64,000 nt of DNA, taken from assembly GCF_014200045.1 (NCBI RefSeq), contig NZ_JACHOV010000012.1:36204-100203 (forward strand), written 5' to 3'. Positions 7,572 to 15,675 of this stretch are shown one piece after another (positions within the stretch are counted from its first letter, which is position 1; the number at the start of each line of letters is the position of its first letter). The notes below the pieces were generated by a model. The model saw nothing but the letters and a program-made list of their open reading frames with translations. It ran no database searches and had not been told where the DNA came from. The DNA is from Rhizorhapis suberifaciens. GTDB lineage: Bacteria > Pseudomonadota > Alphaproteobacteria > Sphingomonadales > Sphingomonadaceae. The position numbers and the translations under genes are program-made.

Positions 7572-9404
7572 TCATACCATTTCATCGGCATCCTCATCGG
7601 CCTCGTTCCTCTCCACCATGCCATTATCGCCTTCCGGCATTTCGGCCTTAGCAAAAGCTCCGATCCGCATCGGCTCCGGGAGCCACTTGCCGGGGAGACG
7701 GCCCGACACATTGACGGCAAGGTCAGCCTTCTTCTTGATGGTCGCGCAATTTTCAGCGCTGGCATCACCAGTTTCCTGACGCAAAAGAGTAATCAGCGAA
7801 GCCCGCTTCATACGGTCGAACACCGCGATAGGAGCTGACCAGCGATCAGCAATCTCGACCTCGCTCGCCTTGGCGATCTGCTCGAACTGGTGGTGCCGAT
7901 CCGAAGGCGAACCGCCCGCGAACACCGTGCCGTCGACCATCATGGCGACCAAACCCGCCAGCAGGGCCATCTTATCGTCGGTCGTCATGGCCCGGATTGC
8001 TTCAAACCGTCCCTCGGTAGGCAGCGAAGCGAAGCGGGTTGCCATGACTTCCTCAACCGGACGAACATCGCTCGTCGCCATCATTTCATCGGGCACATCG
8101 GTCGCCACGGCCTCGGCCTTCAATTCCAGCGCTAAACGATAGCTGTGCGCGCCATGCAGCAATTGACCGGACAGCGAGTCCAAGAGAACATCGAGCGCCA
8201 GCACCGGATTGGCCGCAACGGCTTCCTGCACGATCTGCGTCTTGATCCGGGTCAGGTCCGCAATCAGGCTGTTGGGGTAGAGCGGGGCAGGGCCATCGCT
8301 CACGCTCGACACCTTGGATGCCCTCTCAGCCTTCGCACGATAGATGCGCTGGGCAACCGAACCGTCGCGAGAAATCCAAAGCGCAACGCCGCCCACCCCT
8401 TTCTGATCCGCATTGTAGGAGCGCAGCCCTTCAACGATGGCCTCTCTTTCCGCCGACAGCGGTTCGATGCGTTCGCTATCCTCGCCTTCGGCTTCGGCAA
8501 TGGCCTCGATCTGGGTGTCCAGTTCGGCCATGCGCGCCGCTTCCGTTTCGCTGGGATCGCGCTCGCTGGGGTAGAGATAACCCTTCGCATACAGGTCATA
8601 GGGCTGGTCGAGCGCGGCGCTGACCTCATACCATCCTTCCAGACGATATTCGTCTGCCAGCGCATCCAGCTTGGCTTCGGCCAAATCCTGCACGATTTCC
8701 GGCTGATCGGCATAACCCTCGTCACCCTGCGAGAACAGGTCCGGGGTGATCGTCCCGCCCTGTGCAAGATAGGCATCGCGTCCAATGAACAGGAACGCGC
8801 CGCTCTGCGTTGTCACCTTCTCCTGTGTCAGCATCCGCCGAATGCCATGGGCTTGGCCGTTCGATGCCTTGAACACGCGAAGCTGCTCAGCATGGTCGTC
8901 AGATAGGGTGAGAGCCTTGGCCGCCTCGATGGTGAGTTCGTCCTTAGCGAGTATGTCGATCAGTTTGGGGTTGAGCGCGGAAAGGCGCAGCATCCGATAG
9001 ACATAGCTGGTCGCATAGCCAAAGCGCGCGGCGATATCGGAAACGTCCATGCCGGTATCGCGCAGCGCGGCAAAGGCACGAATGCAATCAGCAGGGTGCA
9101 TATCCTCACGGGCGACATTTTCGGCAAGGGAAAGCTCGATGGCTTCCTCCTTCGTCCGCACCTCGATGGGGAACGCATCGCTGTTCTTGATCGTCTTGCG
9201 CTTCACCAATTCCTTGAGGCCGCGATAGCGACGCCCACCGGCAAAGACCCAGAAAAGGTCATCTTCCTCGTAGGCGACGAGGTTCTGTAGCAGGCCGTGC
9301 GCGGCAATGTCGTCGGCCATCGCCTCAATCGCGGAAGGTTTCACGCGGCGGGTATTGAGGGGGGAAATGCGAAGCTGCGACAGCTTGACGGTAATGATAG
9401 CCAT
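7572..9404 (-). CDS. ParB/RepB-like DNA-binding protein of conjugative elements
   Basis: A 610-residue protein. The N-terminal ParB/Srx-type domain has FAGGRRYRGLKEL (the GGRR ParB box) and SLAENVAREDMHPADCIRAF, followed by a helix-turn-helix region (DVSDIAARFGYATSYVYRML). The long C-terminal part, with acidic linkers, is typical of ParB-like proteins on alphaproteobacterial plasmids and integrative elements and unlike the shorter chromosomal ParB. No parA is seen next to it, so a partition role is uncertain; gene regulation or DNA protection during transfer is also possible. ATG 9404 is preceded by AGGAGAT at good spacing. An upstream in-frame extension to 9575 lacks family support. Confidence 0.85.
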   Translation of the reverse strand: MAIITVKLSQLRISPLNTRRVKPSAIEAMADDIAAHGLLQNLVAYEEDDLFWVFAGGRRYRGLKELVKRKTIKNSDAFPIEVRTKEEAIELSLAENVAREDMHPADCIRAFAALRDTGMDVSDIAARFGYATSYVYRMLRLSALNPKLIDILAKDELTIEAAKALTLSDDHAEQLRVFKASNGQAHGIRRMLTQEKVTTQSGAFLFIGRDAYLAQGGTITPDLFSQGDEGYADQPEIVQDLAEAKLDALADEYRLEGWYEVSAALDQPYDLYAKGYLYPSERDPSETEAARMAELDTQIEAIAEAEGEDSERIEPLSAEREAIVEGLRSYNADQKGVGGVALWISRDGSVAQRIYRAKAERASKVSSVSDGPAPLYPNSLIADLTRIKTQIVQEAVAANPVLALDVLLDSLSGQLLHGAHSYRLALELKAEAVATDVPDEMMATSDVRPVEEVMATRFASLPTEGRFEAIRAMTTDDKMALLAGLVAMMVDGTVFAGGSPSDRHHQFEQIAKASEVEIADRWSAPIAVFDRMKRASLITLLRQETGDASAENCATIKKKADLAVNVSGRLPGKWLPEPMRIGAFAKAEMPEGDNGMVERNEADEDADEMV

Positions 9405-9450
9405 GATGTGATCTCCTGAATTCTGTGTCTTTGAAGGGGAAAGGGGAGGG

Positions 9451-9642
9451 TCAGCCCTCCAAGGCAGCCAGTTCATCAAACTCGGCTGATGCACGCTGCG
9501 CGCTGTCACCGGCGTATGTCGCTCCGGTGCGCGGGTAGAAGAAAACCCGGTCGCCTTGGCTGTAGGCGGTGCCATCCACGCTGATCCCGTCGCTCTTGGC
9601 GCGCTTCCAATAGGGATCGCCTCGATACCGTGTGTAAGACAT
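9451..9642 (-). CDS. Small conserved-type hypothetical protein (63 aa)
   Basis: A 63-residue acidic protein that begins MSYTRYRGDPYWKRAKSDG and contains GDRVFFYPRTGATYAGD. I do not recognise a family. A very strong ribosome site (GGAGGTGA) precedes ATG 9642, and only 46 bases separate it from the ParB gene downstream, so the two are probably cotranscribed. Copy A of the ~160-bp structured repeat (9703-9863) lies about 60 bases upstream of this start. Confidence 0.65.
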   Translation of the reverse strand: MSYTRYRGDPYWKRAKSDGISVDGTAYSQGDRVFFYPRTGATYAGDSAQRASAEFDELAALEG

Positions 9643-9702
9643 TGTTTTCACCTCCTTTCCGGCTGAAAGCCGCTTGCTCTGCGGCAATGCGGCTTCTGCC
9701 TC

Positions 9703-9863
9703 TCCGGCGAGGAGCGGGATGGGGAGGGAGGGCAAAAATCGATCGCTGGCGCGGGCGGGCCGCCTAGCCTGGTCGCCGCCCACAAGGCGGCGGGCTACCC
9801 AGGGTTGGTGGACTACACGGGCGGTCTATTTTTGTTCGGGAACGAAAGGGCAGCAGCCCTTGG
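9703..9863 (-). repeat. Structured upstream repeat, copy A
   Basis: A 161-bp element nearly identical (about five differences by eye) to copy C at 13408-13568, and clearly related to copy B at 11488-11644. It contains two stem-loops: AAGGGC/GCCCTT (9846-9861) and CGCCGCC/GGCGGCG (9774-9792). In every copy the element lies just upstream of a minus-strand gene with a strong ribosome site, here the 63-aa and ParB genes. Another small palindrome, GGCTGAAAGCC, lies between it and the ribosome site. It is probably a promoter/leader module and may act as a single-stranded-DNA promoter. Confidence 0.75.
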
Positions 9864-9931
9864 TGTTCCCCGCGCCAATGACCTTCCGGGGGAAGGGCTG
9901 CGGGGCCACGAGCTGCGCCGCGCGCGACTAT

Positions 9932-10663
9932 TTATCGGCTGCGGTCCTTGCCCAGGGCAGGGGGTTTGGGGCCGCCGGGAGACGGAAGGGTCATTCCCTC
10001 GTCAAAAGGCTTGCCCGTGCGGATATTGGCAGCGACGGACGCGCGCGCGGCATCGCCCGCTGCTTCCACCAGGCGCGCACTATCACCCCGCGCAAGCGAT
10101 GCAGCCTGCGCCCTGTCCACAATATCCTGAGCGGCCGCGAGACGGGGATCAGCCTTGTTCTGGTCGGGAGTGTTTTTCAGGAAGGTGTCGGCCAGGCGCT
10201 CATGCGCCGGAGACTGGCCCGGAGGAAGGATCGGCCGTTCAAGCGACCGCACCGCCCGCTGAATAGCCGCAAGCTGCTGCGTATTGATACGGGCCGCCAA
10301 GGCGGCGCCGATTTCGCGCACGCGCTCCAACGGCGTCTGTTCAGCGGAGATGACCGCCTCAACCTCACGCTGCCCCAGAAAGTTAAGCAAATGCGATTGA
10401 TAGACCGGCCCCTTGGCGTGCCGGACATAGGCAAGTTCCATGCGCGCCGCGACGATCCGACTGTCCGGCGCACCATCGTTCACCAGCTTCTGCAGGCGCT
10501 CGGCTGCCTCGGTGCGCGCCGCCGGCAGATAGCGGTCAAGCTCCTCGCGAACCTTGCTCAGGCTCAGGCGATAGCGCTGCCCGGTCGGGGGATCACGCGC
10601 AGGTAGAAACGCCATGCCTCCAGGGCCAGTGCGAGCTTGAACGGATTCGTGGTTGGTGCCCAA
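9932..10663 (-). CDS. Hypothetical protein, plasmid accessory (243 aa)
   Basis: A protein of up to 243 residues that is mostly helical and rich in Ala, Arg and Glu. It has no recognised domain and a proline-rich end (SPGGPKPPALGKDRSR). The full frame starts at TTG 10663, six bases after the stop of the gene before it. ATG 10615 is an alternative, but its GGAGG lies only one base away. Its place between copies A and B of the structured repeat, and its link to the 85-aa gene, suggest an operon with that gene. No function can be given. Confidence 0.6.
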   Translation of the reverse strand: MGTNHESVQARTGPGGMAFLPARDPPTGQRYRLSLSKVREELDRYLPAARTEAAERLQKLVNDGAPDSRIVAARMELAYVRHAKGPVYQSHLLNFLGQREVEAVISAEQTPLERVREIGAALAARINTQQLAAIQRAVRSLERPILPPGQSPAHERLADTFLKNTPDQNKADPRLAAAQDIVDRAQAASLARGDSARLVEAAGDAARASVAANIRTGKPFDEGMTLPSPGGPKPPALGKDRSR

Positions 10664-10669
10664 TGTCGA

Positions 10670-10927
10670 TCAGGCGGCAAGCTCGCCAGCGCCACGTTCG
10701 ATCAGGCCCGCGACAATCTTGGATGCAAGCGCCGGGGGAACGGCCTCGTCCAACAGCATATCGAAAAGCTCGGCCTCGTTGGACGCCAGCGCCATATCTT
10801 CAATCGCGAGATTGGCGCGCGATTCAGCGTCATCCATGCGCCACTGATGAACTTCCTGTGGCGTGCCGCGAACGAAATCCATCGCCCTGACCTGCGCCCA
10901 AATGGCCTCGATGTCGAAATGAAGCAT
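10670..10927 (-). CDS. Hypothetical protein (85 aa)
   Basis: An 85-residue acidic protein beginning MLHFDIEAIWAQVRAM. It is probably alpha-helical, and I do not recognise a family. ATG 10927 has TAAGGAT about eight bases upstream, which makes it a better start than the distal in-frame start at 11047, because that one would run through the hairpin at 10999-11035. It ends six bases before the start of the next minus-strand gene. Confidence 0.6.
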   Translation of the reverse strand: MLHFDIEAIWAQVRAMDFVRGTPQEVHQWRMDDAESRANLAIEDMALASNEAELFDMLLDEAVPPALASKIVAGLIERGAGELAA

Positions 10928-10998
10928 GGTCGATATCCTTACCGCTTCTTTATCCAAAATGGAGCGAAAAGACAATAAATCACTAGGGCGCCGATCGG

Positions 10999-11035
10999 AC
11001 AGGCCGCCGCCCCGCATCGTGGGGCGGCGGCCTGT
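10999..11035 (-). terminator. Perfect 15-bp stem-loop after the DUF3768 gene
   Basis: The arms ACAGGCCGCCGCCCC and GGGGCGGCGGCCTGT flank a 7-base loop and begin one base after the DUF3768 stop codon. There is no U-tract on the minus-strand side, so it may work as an RNA 3'-end stabiliser or a weak intrinsic terminator separating that gene from the 85-aa gene. Confidence 0.6.
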
Positions 11036-11036
11036 T

Positions 11037-11435
11037 TCAATACTCACTGGCCAGCATGATGGTCAGCACACGGGTCGTCTGGGCGCTGTCCCACGGCGCT
11101 TCGCTGCCAAATTCCAACTCCCTGTCATAACAGTCAATTTTCCAGAAAACCGTTTCCTCGATCAGCTTTTCATCCTGGGGACGATGCTGCACCCATTCGC
11201 CGGAAACAAGGCGATAGATTGCGCCGAAATCATGCTCGCCGTGCGGATCGTTGCCCTCGTCAAACTGATCGAAAACCATGATCTGCCGCACCGCCCGATG
11301 ACGATCATGATCCTGAAGGGCGGCAAAGCCGATGGTCATGTTGGCGCGGCACGCCACCCCTGGGTTTTGGCGCGCTGTATCGTTCAGCGAGCGAATGCGG
11401 TCGGTTTTCTCCGCGTCGGGCAATTCGATGGTCAT
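11037..11435 (-). CDS. DUF3768 family protein
   Basis: A 132-residue protein that matches DUF3768 along its length: IRSLNDTARQNPG, a middle with DNDPHGEHDFGAI-like spacing (here GNDPHGEHDFGAI), then VFWKIDCYDRELEFGSE and the diagnostic end TTRVLTIMLASEY. The family is common on alphaproteobacterial plasmids and integrative elements and has no known function. ATG 11435 has AAGGAGG upstream. The start is about 50 bases downstream of repeat copy B, so it shares the control arrangement of the ArdC and ParB units. Confidence 0.9.
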   Translation of the reverse strand: MTIELPDAEKTDRIRSLNDTARQNPGVACRANMTIGFAALQDHDRHRAVRQIMVFDQFDEGNDPHGEHDFGAIYRLVSGEWVQHRPQDEKLIEETVFWKIDCYDRELEFGSEAPWDSAQTTRVLTIMLASEY

Positions 11436-11487
11436 AGTATGGTCCTCCTTCGCAGGCCGAAAGGCCACGGCCTGGCGGCCCTGCCGT

Positions 11488-11644
11488 TCCGGCGAGGAAC
11501 GGGATGGGGAGGGAGGGCGAGAATCTACCGCTGGCGCGGGCGAGCTGCTTAGGTCGGCCGCCGCCATAGGCGGCGCAATACCGGCCTTGGCAGATTACAC
11601 GGGCGGTCGATTGTCGTTTGGGAACGAAAGGGCGGCGCCCTTGG
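11488..11644 (-). repeat. Structured upstream repeat, copy B (diverged)
   Basis: About 157 bp related to copies A and C, with blocks of identity (GGCGAGGAACGGGATGGGGA, CTGGCGCGGGC, TACACGGGCGGTC, GGGAACGAAAGGGC). The stem arms are kept while the loops change: CGCCGCC-ATA-GGCGGCG replaces the 5-base loop, and AAGGGC-GGC-GCCCTT replaces the 4-base loop. Conserved stems with variable loops indicate selection on folding. It lies directly upstream of the DUF3768 gene. Confidence 0.72.
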
Positions 11645-11737
11645 CGTTCCCCGCGCTGAATGCGCCCTATCAGAGAGCATCGGCGCCGCCGAGGGCGCCG
11701 CGCCTAGTGCGTCCGCTGCCTGCCGAGCGCTCACGCG

Positions 11738-12068
11738 CTAGACGCGATATCGCTCCCAAAGCTCGCCCACCTGGTCACGATAGCCCCATGCGTCGGCATA
11801 GACCGTCGATTCCTGTGCCAGATAGGCCATGATCGTCAGCATATCTTCGGCAATGACCGCATCGACGTTGCAAAAGTGGAGGATCGGAAAATGGCCGCAT
11901 TTGTCACCGTTCCACCAAGCAAGCAGGAAATCCGCCACTTTGCCGGATGCGCCGGTTCGGCCGCGCGGGTCGACGGAAGAGCTATGGCTAGGAGGCGGCC
12001 GATCGCCGCGCCCATCTCGTCAGAACTGACAGCGCGGATAACGGGCGCTTTTGGGGCACTTGGCTCAT
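11738..12068 (-). pseudogene. DUF7673-like gene with two frame disruptions
   Basis: The reading frame starts at ATG 12068, which overlaps the upstream stop as ATGA and encodes MSQVPQKRPLSALSVLT. It then continues in a second frame (EMGAAIGRLLAIALPSTRAA) and finally in a third (VADFLLAWWNGDKCG ... DQVGELWERYRV) to 11738. Joined, these pieces give a protein of the DUF7673 type, with the FLLAWWN, DAVIAEDML and WGYRDQ blocks in order. Two separate indels, near 12020 and near 11942, are needed. Either the gene is decayed or the sequence has two base errors. The last 66 codons could still be expressed from GTG 11938, but no good ribosome site supports that. Confidence 0.6.
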
Positions 12069-12466
12069 AGGTCTAACTCCTGTTGGCGATACTGCGCTGG
12101 CTCGTCCCCCTCGGTCCCCTGCCAGGCAATGCGCCCATTTTCATAGATGGTGACAAATCCGCGCACTCGCGTCGCGCGGGCCGGTGCCTCCTTCGGCTCG
12201 AAGTTATAGCAACGCGACCGCTCGACAGTTGCAGAAAATGAAGTCGGCCCGGTGGGACGAAGCCGCAGCCGATCGCAGGCCCCACGCGGCTCGGCGATCC
12301 GTCGTTTGATCGCGCCATTCTGAAATGCGCGATAATCGTCACGGTCTCGCTCAGGCGGCGGACGCCAGTGCCGGCATCCGCCGCAATTGGCGGCCGCCGC
12401 GAGCACTGGACGTATCTGGTCCTCGTCATCGAGACGAGGACCATGATTATCGCCTATGCCGCGCAC
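12065..12466 (-). CDS. Hypothetical Cys-containing protein coupled to ArdC (133 aa)
   Basis: A 133-residue protein with CGGCRHW near residue 23, later cysteines (ACDRL, RCYNFEP) and a C-terminal strand-rich part (FVTIYENGRIAWQG). It may bind a metal, but I recognise no family. GTG 12466 lies 13 bases inside the end of ArdC and has GGAGG seven bases upstream, which makes it a better start than distal in-frame codons deeper inside ArdC. Its end overlaps the next gene start by ATGA. The order is therefore ArdC, this protein, DUF7673 remnant. Confidence 0.6.
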   Translation of the reverse strand: MRGIGDNHGPRLDDEDQIRPVLAAAANCGGCRHWRPPPERDRDDYRAFQNGAIKRRIAEPRGACDRLRLRPTGPTSFSATVERSRCYNFEPKEAPARATRVRGFVTIYENGRIAWQGTEGDEPAQYRQQELDL

Positions 12467-13350
12467 GACAGCGCCTCCGCGCCCATCATGCCGAGCAGCA
12501 TATCGGCGGCGGCCTGAGCTTGGGTCGCGGCGGTGAAGATCGCGCGCTTGTCGTTGCGCAGCGCGGTCAACCATGAAGCTAGGTAGGAGGCATGGTCCTC
12601 GCGATCATGCAGCTTTATGCCGATGGCCGCGCTGACGAATGCCGCGCCCAGCTCCGCAACCAATTCCTCGCGGGCGACATCCTCCCGCTTATCGGAATAG
12701 AGCGTCGGGCGCGCTAAGCGGCTGCTGTGTCCGACGCCGTGACAAAATTCGTGCGCGAGCGTGGAATAATAGTCGTCGCTCGTGAAGAAGTCCCGAAACT
12801 CGGGCATCACGACCTGATCGCAGCCGGGCATGTAATAGGGCTGCGAACCCTCATGGCGCAAGGATATGGTGATACGCTGGAATAGGGCGTCCAGTTCGCC
12901 GTCGCGATTGGTGGATTTCAGGATGGGTTCGGGCGTCGGATAGCGGGCCTCGATCCCGTCGATTTGCTCGGAATTGAAAACGACATAGCGTTTCAGGAAA
13001 GGGATACCGCGCCGGACCTCCTCGCCTGCGTCATTCTCCTCGGTCCGTTCGACCTTGTTGGCATAGACCACGACAGAGCCTTTCGCGCCCTTCCTAACGC
13101 AACCCCCCAAGGCGAGCGCCTGCTTGAAGGTGAGCCAATGCGGCGACGCAAAGCCCTTCGTCATGGCTGAGACCCAAAGGGTCAGCACGTTGATGCCGCG
13201 ATAGGGAACGCCGGTGTGACGAAGCGGGATGCTGGGGGAAGTGCCTGCCCATGATTTCGACCATGGCCTTGTGCCTGCCTCGATCATCGCAATCATCTGA
13301 TCGGTGATTTCCTGATAAACATCGGTGCGATTTTCGGTGATCCGTCCCAT
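12454..13350 (-). CDS. ardC: ArdC-type anti-restriction protein
   Basis: A 298-residue protein with the two-part ArdC layout. The N-terminal single-strand-DNA-binding domain has VYQEITDQMIAMIEAGTRPW, YRGINVLTLW and KGAKGSVVVYANK. The C-terminal zincin-like domain has the zinc motif HEFCH (residues 200-204) followed by GVGHSSRL and EELVAELGAAF. Known ArdC proteins protect incoming plasmid DNA from restriction in the recipient. ATG 13350 has GGAAGGAGC upstream. The start lies about 60 bases downstream of repeat copy C, which fits early expression during transfer. It is the first gene of the unit that continues to 11738. Confidence 0.92.
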   Translation of the reverse strand: MGRITENRTDVYQEITDQMIAMIEAGTRPWSKSWAGTSPSIPLRHTGVPYRGINVLTLWVSAMTKGFASPHWLTFKQALALGGCVRKGAKGSVVVYANKVERTEENDAGEEVRRGIPFLKRYVVFNSEQIDGIEARYPTPEPILKSTNRDGELDALFQRITISLRHEGSQPYYMPGCDQVVMPEFRDFFTSDDYYSTLAHEFCHGVGHSSRLARPTLYSDKREDVAREELVAELGAAFVSAAIGIKLHDREDHASYLASWLTALRNDKRAIFTAATQAQAAADMLLGMMGAEALSCAA

Positions 13351-13407
13351 GATTTTGCTCCTTCCATCGGGCTGAAAGCCGCTGCCTGCGGCCTGCGGCT
13401 CTGCCCT

Positions 13408-13568
13408 TCCGGCGAGGAACGGGATGGGGAGGGAGGGCAAAAATCGACCGCTGGCGCGGGCCGGCCGCCTAGCCTGGTCGCCGCCCGCAAGGCGGCGGGC
13501 TACCCAGGGTTGGCGGACTACACGGGCGGTCTATTTTTGTTCGGGAACGAAAGGGCAGCAGCCCTTGG
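13408..13568 (-). repeat. Structured upstream repeat, copy C
   Basis: 161 bp almost identical to copy A, with the same two stem-loops (AAGGGCAGCAGCCCTT and CGCCGCC-CGCAA-GGCGGCG). It lies upstream of ardC on the minus strand. Beyond the shared block, copies A and B both continue with GTTCCCCGCGC, but copy C changes within about ten bases into unrelated sequence leading to the HEPN/TOPRIM cassette. That suggests the cassette was inserted at this edge. Confidence 0.75.
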
Positions 13569-13768
13569 CGGTCCCCCTTGAAGACAATATGCATGCGAAA
13601 CACCACGGTTTGCCGCCGACACGTGGGCGGCCGAGCGCCCTGGCCGGCGCTCCGAAAGCGGACAGGCAGCTTCTCGATCGCTGGCAGCGGGCCCCCGGCT
13701 GCGCTGCAGGACGCCGTCGACTTCCACACTCAACGCAGGCATGTTCTTCAAGACATTGGGGAGTTCAC

Positions 13769-15070
13769 GTGGGCACCGAAATCGAACTGACAGTCGAGGG
13801 CATCGCCCTCGACTGGTCGAAGAACATGATGGGGATCGATCACGGCGTCCTGTTTCAGGAAGGGAATCGCGCCAGGCGCCGAGCTGAAGAGATCGACTAC
13901 TACTATTTCGAGCAGAACCAGCTCGATGCTGCGCCGTATGAAGCGGCGTTCGTGCGCCCACTGGCGCGCGTGCTTCCACGCCTGAACCTGCTTGGGCACG
14001 GTCTCGACGGTGCCCGCTTCGCGTATGAAGCGGCGGTGCAGAGCGCCATCGAGCTCGCGGAAGATGTCACATCCGTCGAACTACCGACCGATTTCATGTC
14101 GTTCGACGACTTCTGCGCGTTCTGCCGGCGCTACCCGCTTTCAAGCCTCGGCGATCACGTTGTCGCATCTGATGCCGAAGGGGAGGCCGAGGTGCCGCCA
14201 GGCCGCTTTGCCGCCCATGCGGACGAGATCCGCAGGATCCCGAAAGAGATTGACCCCTACCCTTGGCTAGGTGGGTATGATCAGTCGGAGAGGCGCTATT
14301 TCGCCTCGGTGGCCTGCATTCTCGACGCATATTCGATGTTGCAGGTGCTCGGCCGTGATGGCGCCAACGCCGATGCCGAGGTGATCTGGCAATACGGGCC
14401 GCTGGTGAAGAACGGCTGGGAGGACGCCTCATCGTTCGTTCCGGGGGCGCCACGGCACAAGCGTATCCTGGTTGCGACCGAAGGTACTTCTGACGCACGG
14501 ATTGTCAGACGGGCGCTGGACGTGCTCCGCCCCGACGTGACCGACTTCTTCCGCTTCATCGACGTGAATGAGAGTCACCCGTTCTGGGGCACCGGCAGCC
14601 TCGTGAAGTTCGCCGAGGGACTGGTCCGGATCGATGTCCAGAACCAGATCCTCTTCCTGCTCGACAATGATGCGGAAGGCAAAGACGCCGATCGCCGCCT
14701 GCAAAATCTTGGTATGCCGGAAAACATGCGCGCAATGGTGCTTCCGGACCAGGAAGCGTTCCGTGCATTTCCGGCTCGTGGACCACAGGGCATATCGTCC
14801 AGCGACATCAACGGACGAGCCGCCGCGATCGAATGCTACCTAGACCTCGCGCTACCAGACTATGGTCCAGCGCAGGTGCTGTGGAGCAACTACAAGAAGG
14901 AGGTCGACGCTTGGCAGGGCGCGCTGGACTTCAAGGAATCCTACGCCAAGCACTTCTTTGCGCAGACGGACGAAAATCTAGCTGGCGATGGGTACGACAC
15001 TTCGAAGCTGGAGGCCGTGCTGAACAGTCTGATTGCCGAAGCCACGATCTTGGTGTCGGGCCGGAGCTGA
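13769..15070 (+). CDS. HEPN/Toprim-associated N-terminal domain protein with TOPRIM module
   Basis: A 433-residue protein. It begins GTEIELTVEGIALDWSKN and MGIDHGVLFQEG, which matches the HEPN/Toprim-associated N-terminal domain. From about residue 230 a TOPRIM-like fold follows, with the acidic residue in VATEGTSDARIV and the DxD-type motif in LFLLDNDAEG (about residue 299). TOPRIM nucleases of this kind occur in anti-phage systems. No Rx4-6H HEPN RNase motif is obvious. The start is GTG 13769 with GGGGAG upstream; a longer open frame to 13424 runs through the repeat and is not supported. It leads a cassette with the 157-aa and kinase genes, 131 bases before the second gene. Confidence 0.75.
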   Translation: MGTEIELTVEGIALDWSKNMMGIDHGVLFQEGNRARRRAEEIDYYYFEQNQLDAAPYEAAFVRPLARVLPRLNLLGHGLDGARFAYEAAVQSAIELAEDVTSVELPTDFMSFDDFCAFCRRYPLSSLGDHVVASDAEGEAEVPPGRFAAHADEIRRIPKEIDPYPWLGGYDQSERRYFASVACILDAYSMLQVLGRDGANADAEVIWQYGPLVKNGWEDASSFVPGAPRHKRILVATEGTSDARIVRRALDVLRPDVTDFFRFIDVNESHPFWGTGSLVKFAEGLVRIDVQNQILFLLDNDAEGKDADRRLQNLGMPENMRAMVLPDQEAFRAFPARGPQGISSSDINGRAAAIECYLDLALPDYGPAQVLWSNYKKEVDAWQGALDFKESYAKHFFAQTDENLAGDGYDTSKLEAVLNSLIAEATILVSGRS

Positions 15071-15201
15071 CGCCTCTCCAGCCCGATACAGCGCACGCGT
15101 CGTGCCGTGTTCAATTTCAATGCGGCCGAATTCGGCACGTTCTCGATTTCCTACGATGCGGCGGTGCTGTATCAACCGGATTCAACGATAGGGGGATCTG
15201 A

Positions 15202-15675
15202 ATGGCAGCGCGGTGGCTGGGGCTAAGTGCTTCGAAAGACTCGGTTGTGGCGGTCGATGCCGAGATACCGGATGACGATGGACCGATCATCATCAAGTCG
15301 GATGATACTTGGAAGGTACAAAAGGGCGACCGGGCGGCCGCCTACAATTTCCTTCACCAGCAGTGCGCCGACTATATCAAGGAAAATGGCATCGATGCCG
15401 TGGTGGTGAAGGCCAGCGCCGTCGCGGGGAAGGGCTCCGCCACGCTGGGCTTTCTCCTCAGCGCCGAGGTCAGGGGCATCGTGATCGCGGCCGCCGCCTC
15501 GCAATGCCCCGTGAAGGCACTCTCGAAAGCCGTGATTAGCAGGACCTATGGTGATCGCAAGGTCGACGAATACGTCGGCGACGATGCCTTCTGGACGGAC
15601 AAGACCACCGGCGGCTCCCTGCGGAAGCTCAGCCGGGAAGCGACGATGCTCCTGATAGCGGCGCGGAACGCCTGA
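15202..15675 (+). CDS. Small protein resembling RNase H-fold/DUF3010-like proteins
   Basis: A 157-residue protein. WLGLSASKDSVVAVDAEI looks like the first strand pair of an RNase H/RuvC-type fold. It is followed by YNFLHQQCADYIKENGIDAV, VVKASAVAGKGSATLGFLL and GIVIAAAA, reminiscent of DUF3010 proteins. The usual catalytic acids cannot be identified with confidence, so this is a resemblance only. A GGGGGA site precedes ATG 15202, and the stop overlaps the kinase start as TGATG. It is translationally coupled to the kinase and probably works with it. Confidence 0.55.
   Translation: MAARWLGLSASKDSVVAVDAEIPDDDGPIIIKSDDTWKVQKGDRAAAYNFLHQQCADYIKENGIDAVVVKASAVAGKGSATLGFLLSAEVRGIVIAAAASQCPVKALSKAVISRTYGDRKVDEYVGDDAFWTDKTTGGSLRKLSREATMLLIAARNA

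Noticed and set aside
13769..15070. Active HEPN RNase in the TOPRIM protein
   Set aside because: The Rx4-6H motif of HEPN nucleases is not visible, so only the domain association is claimed.
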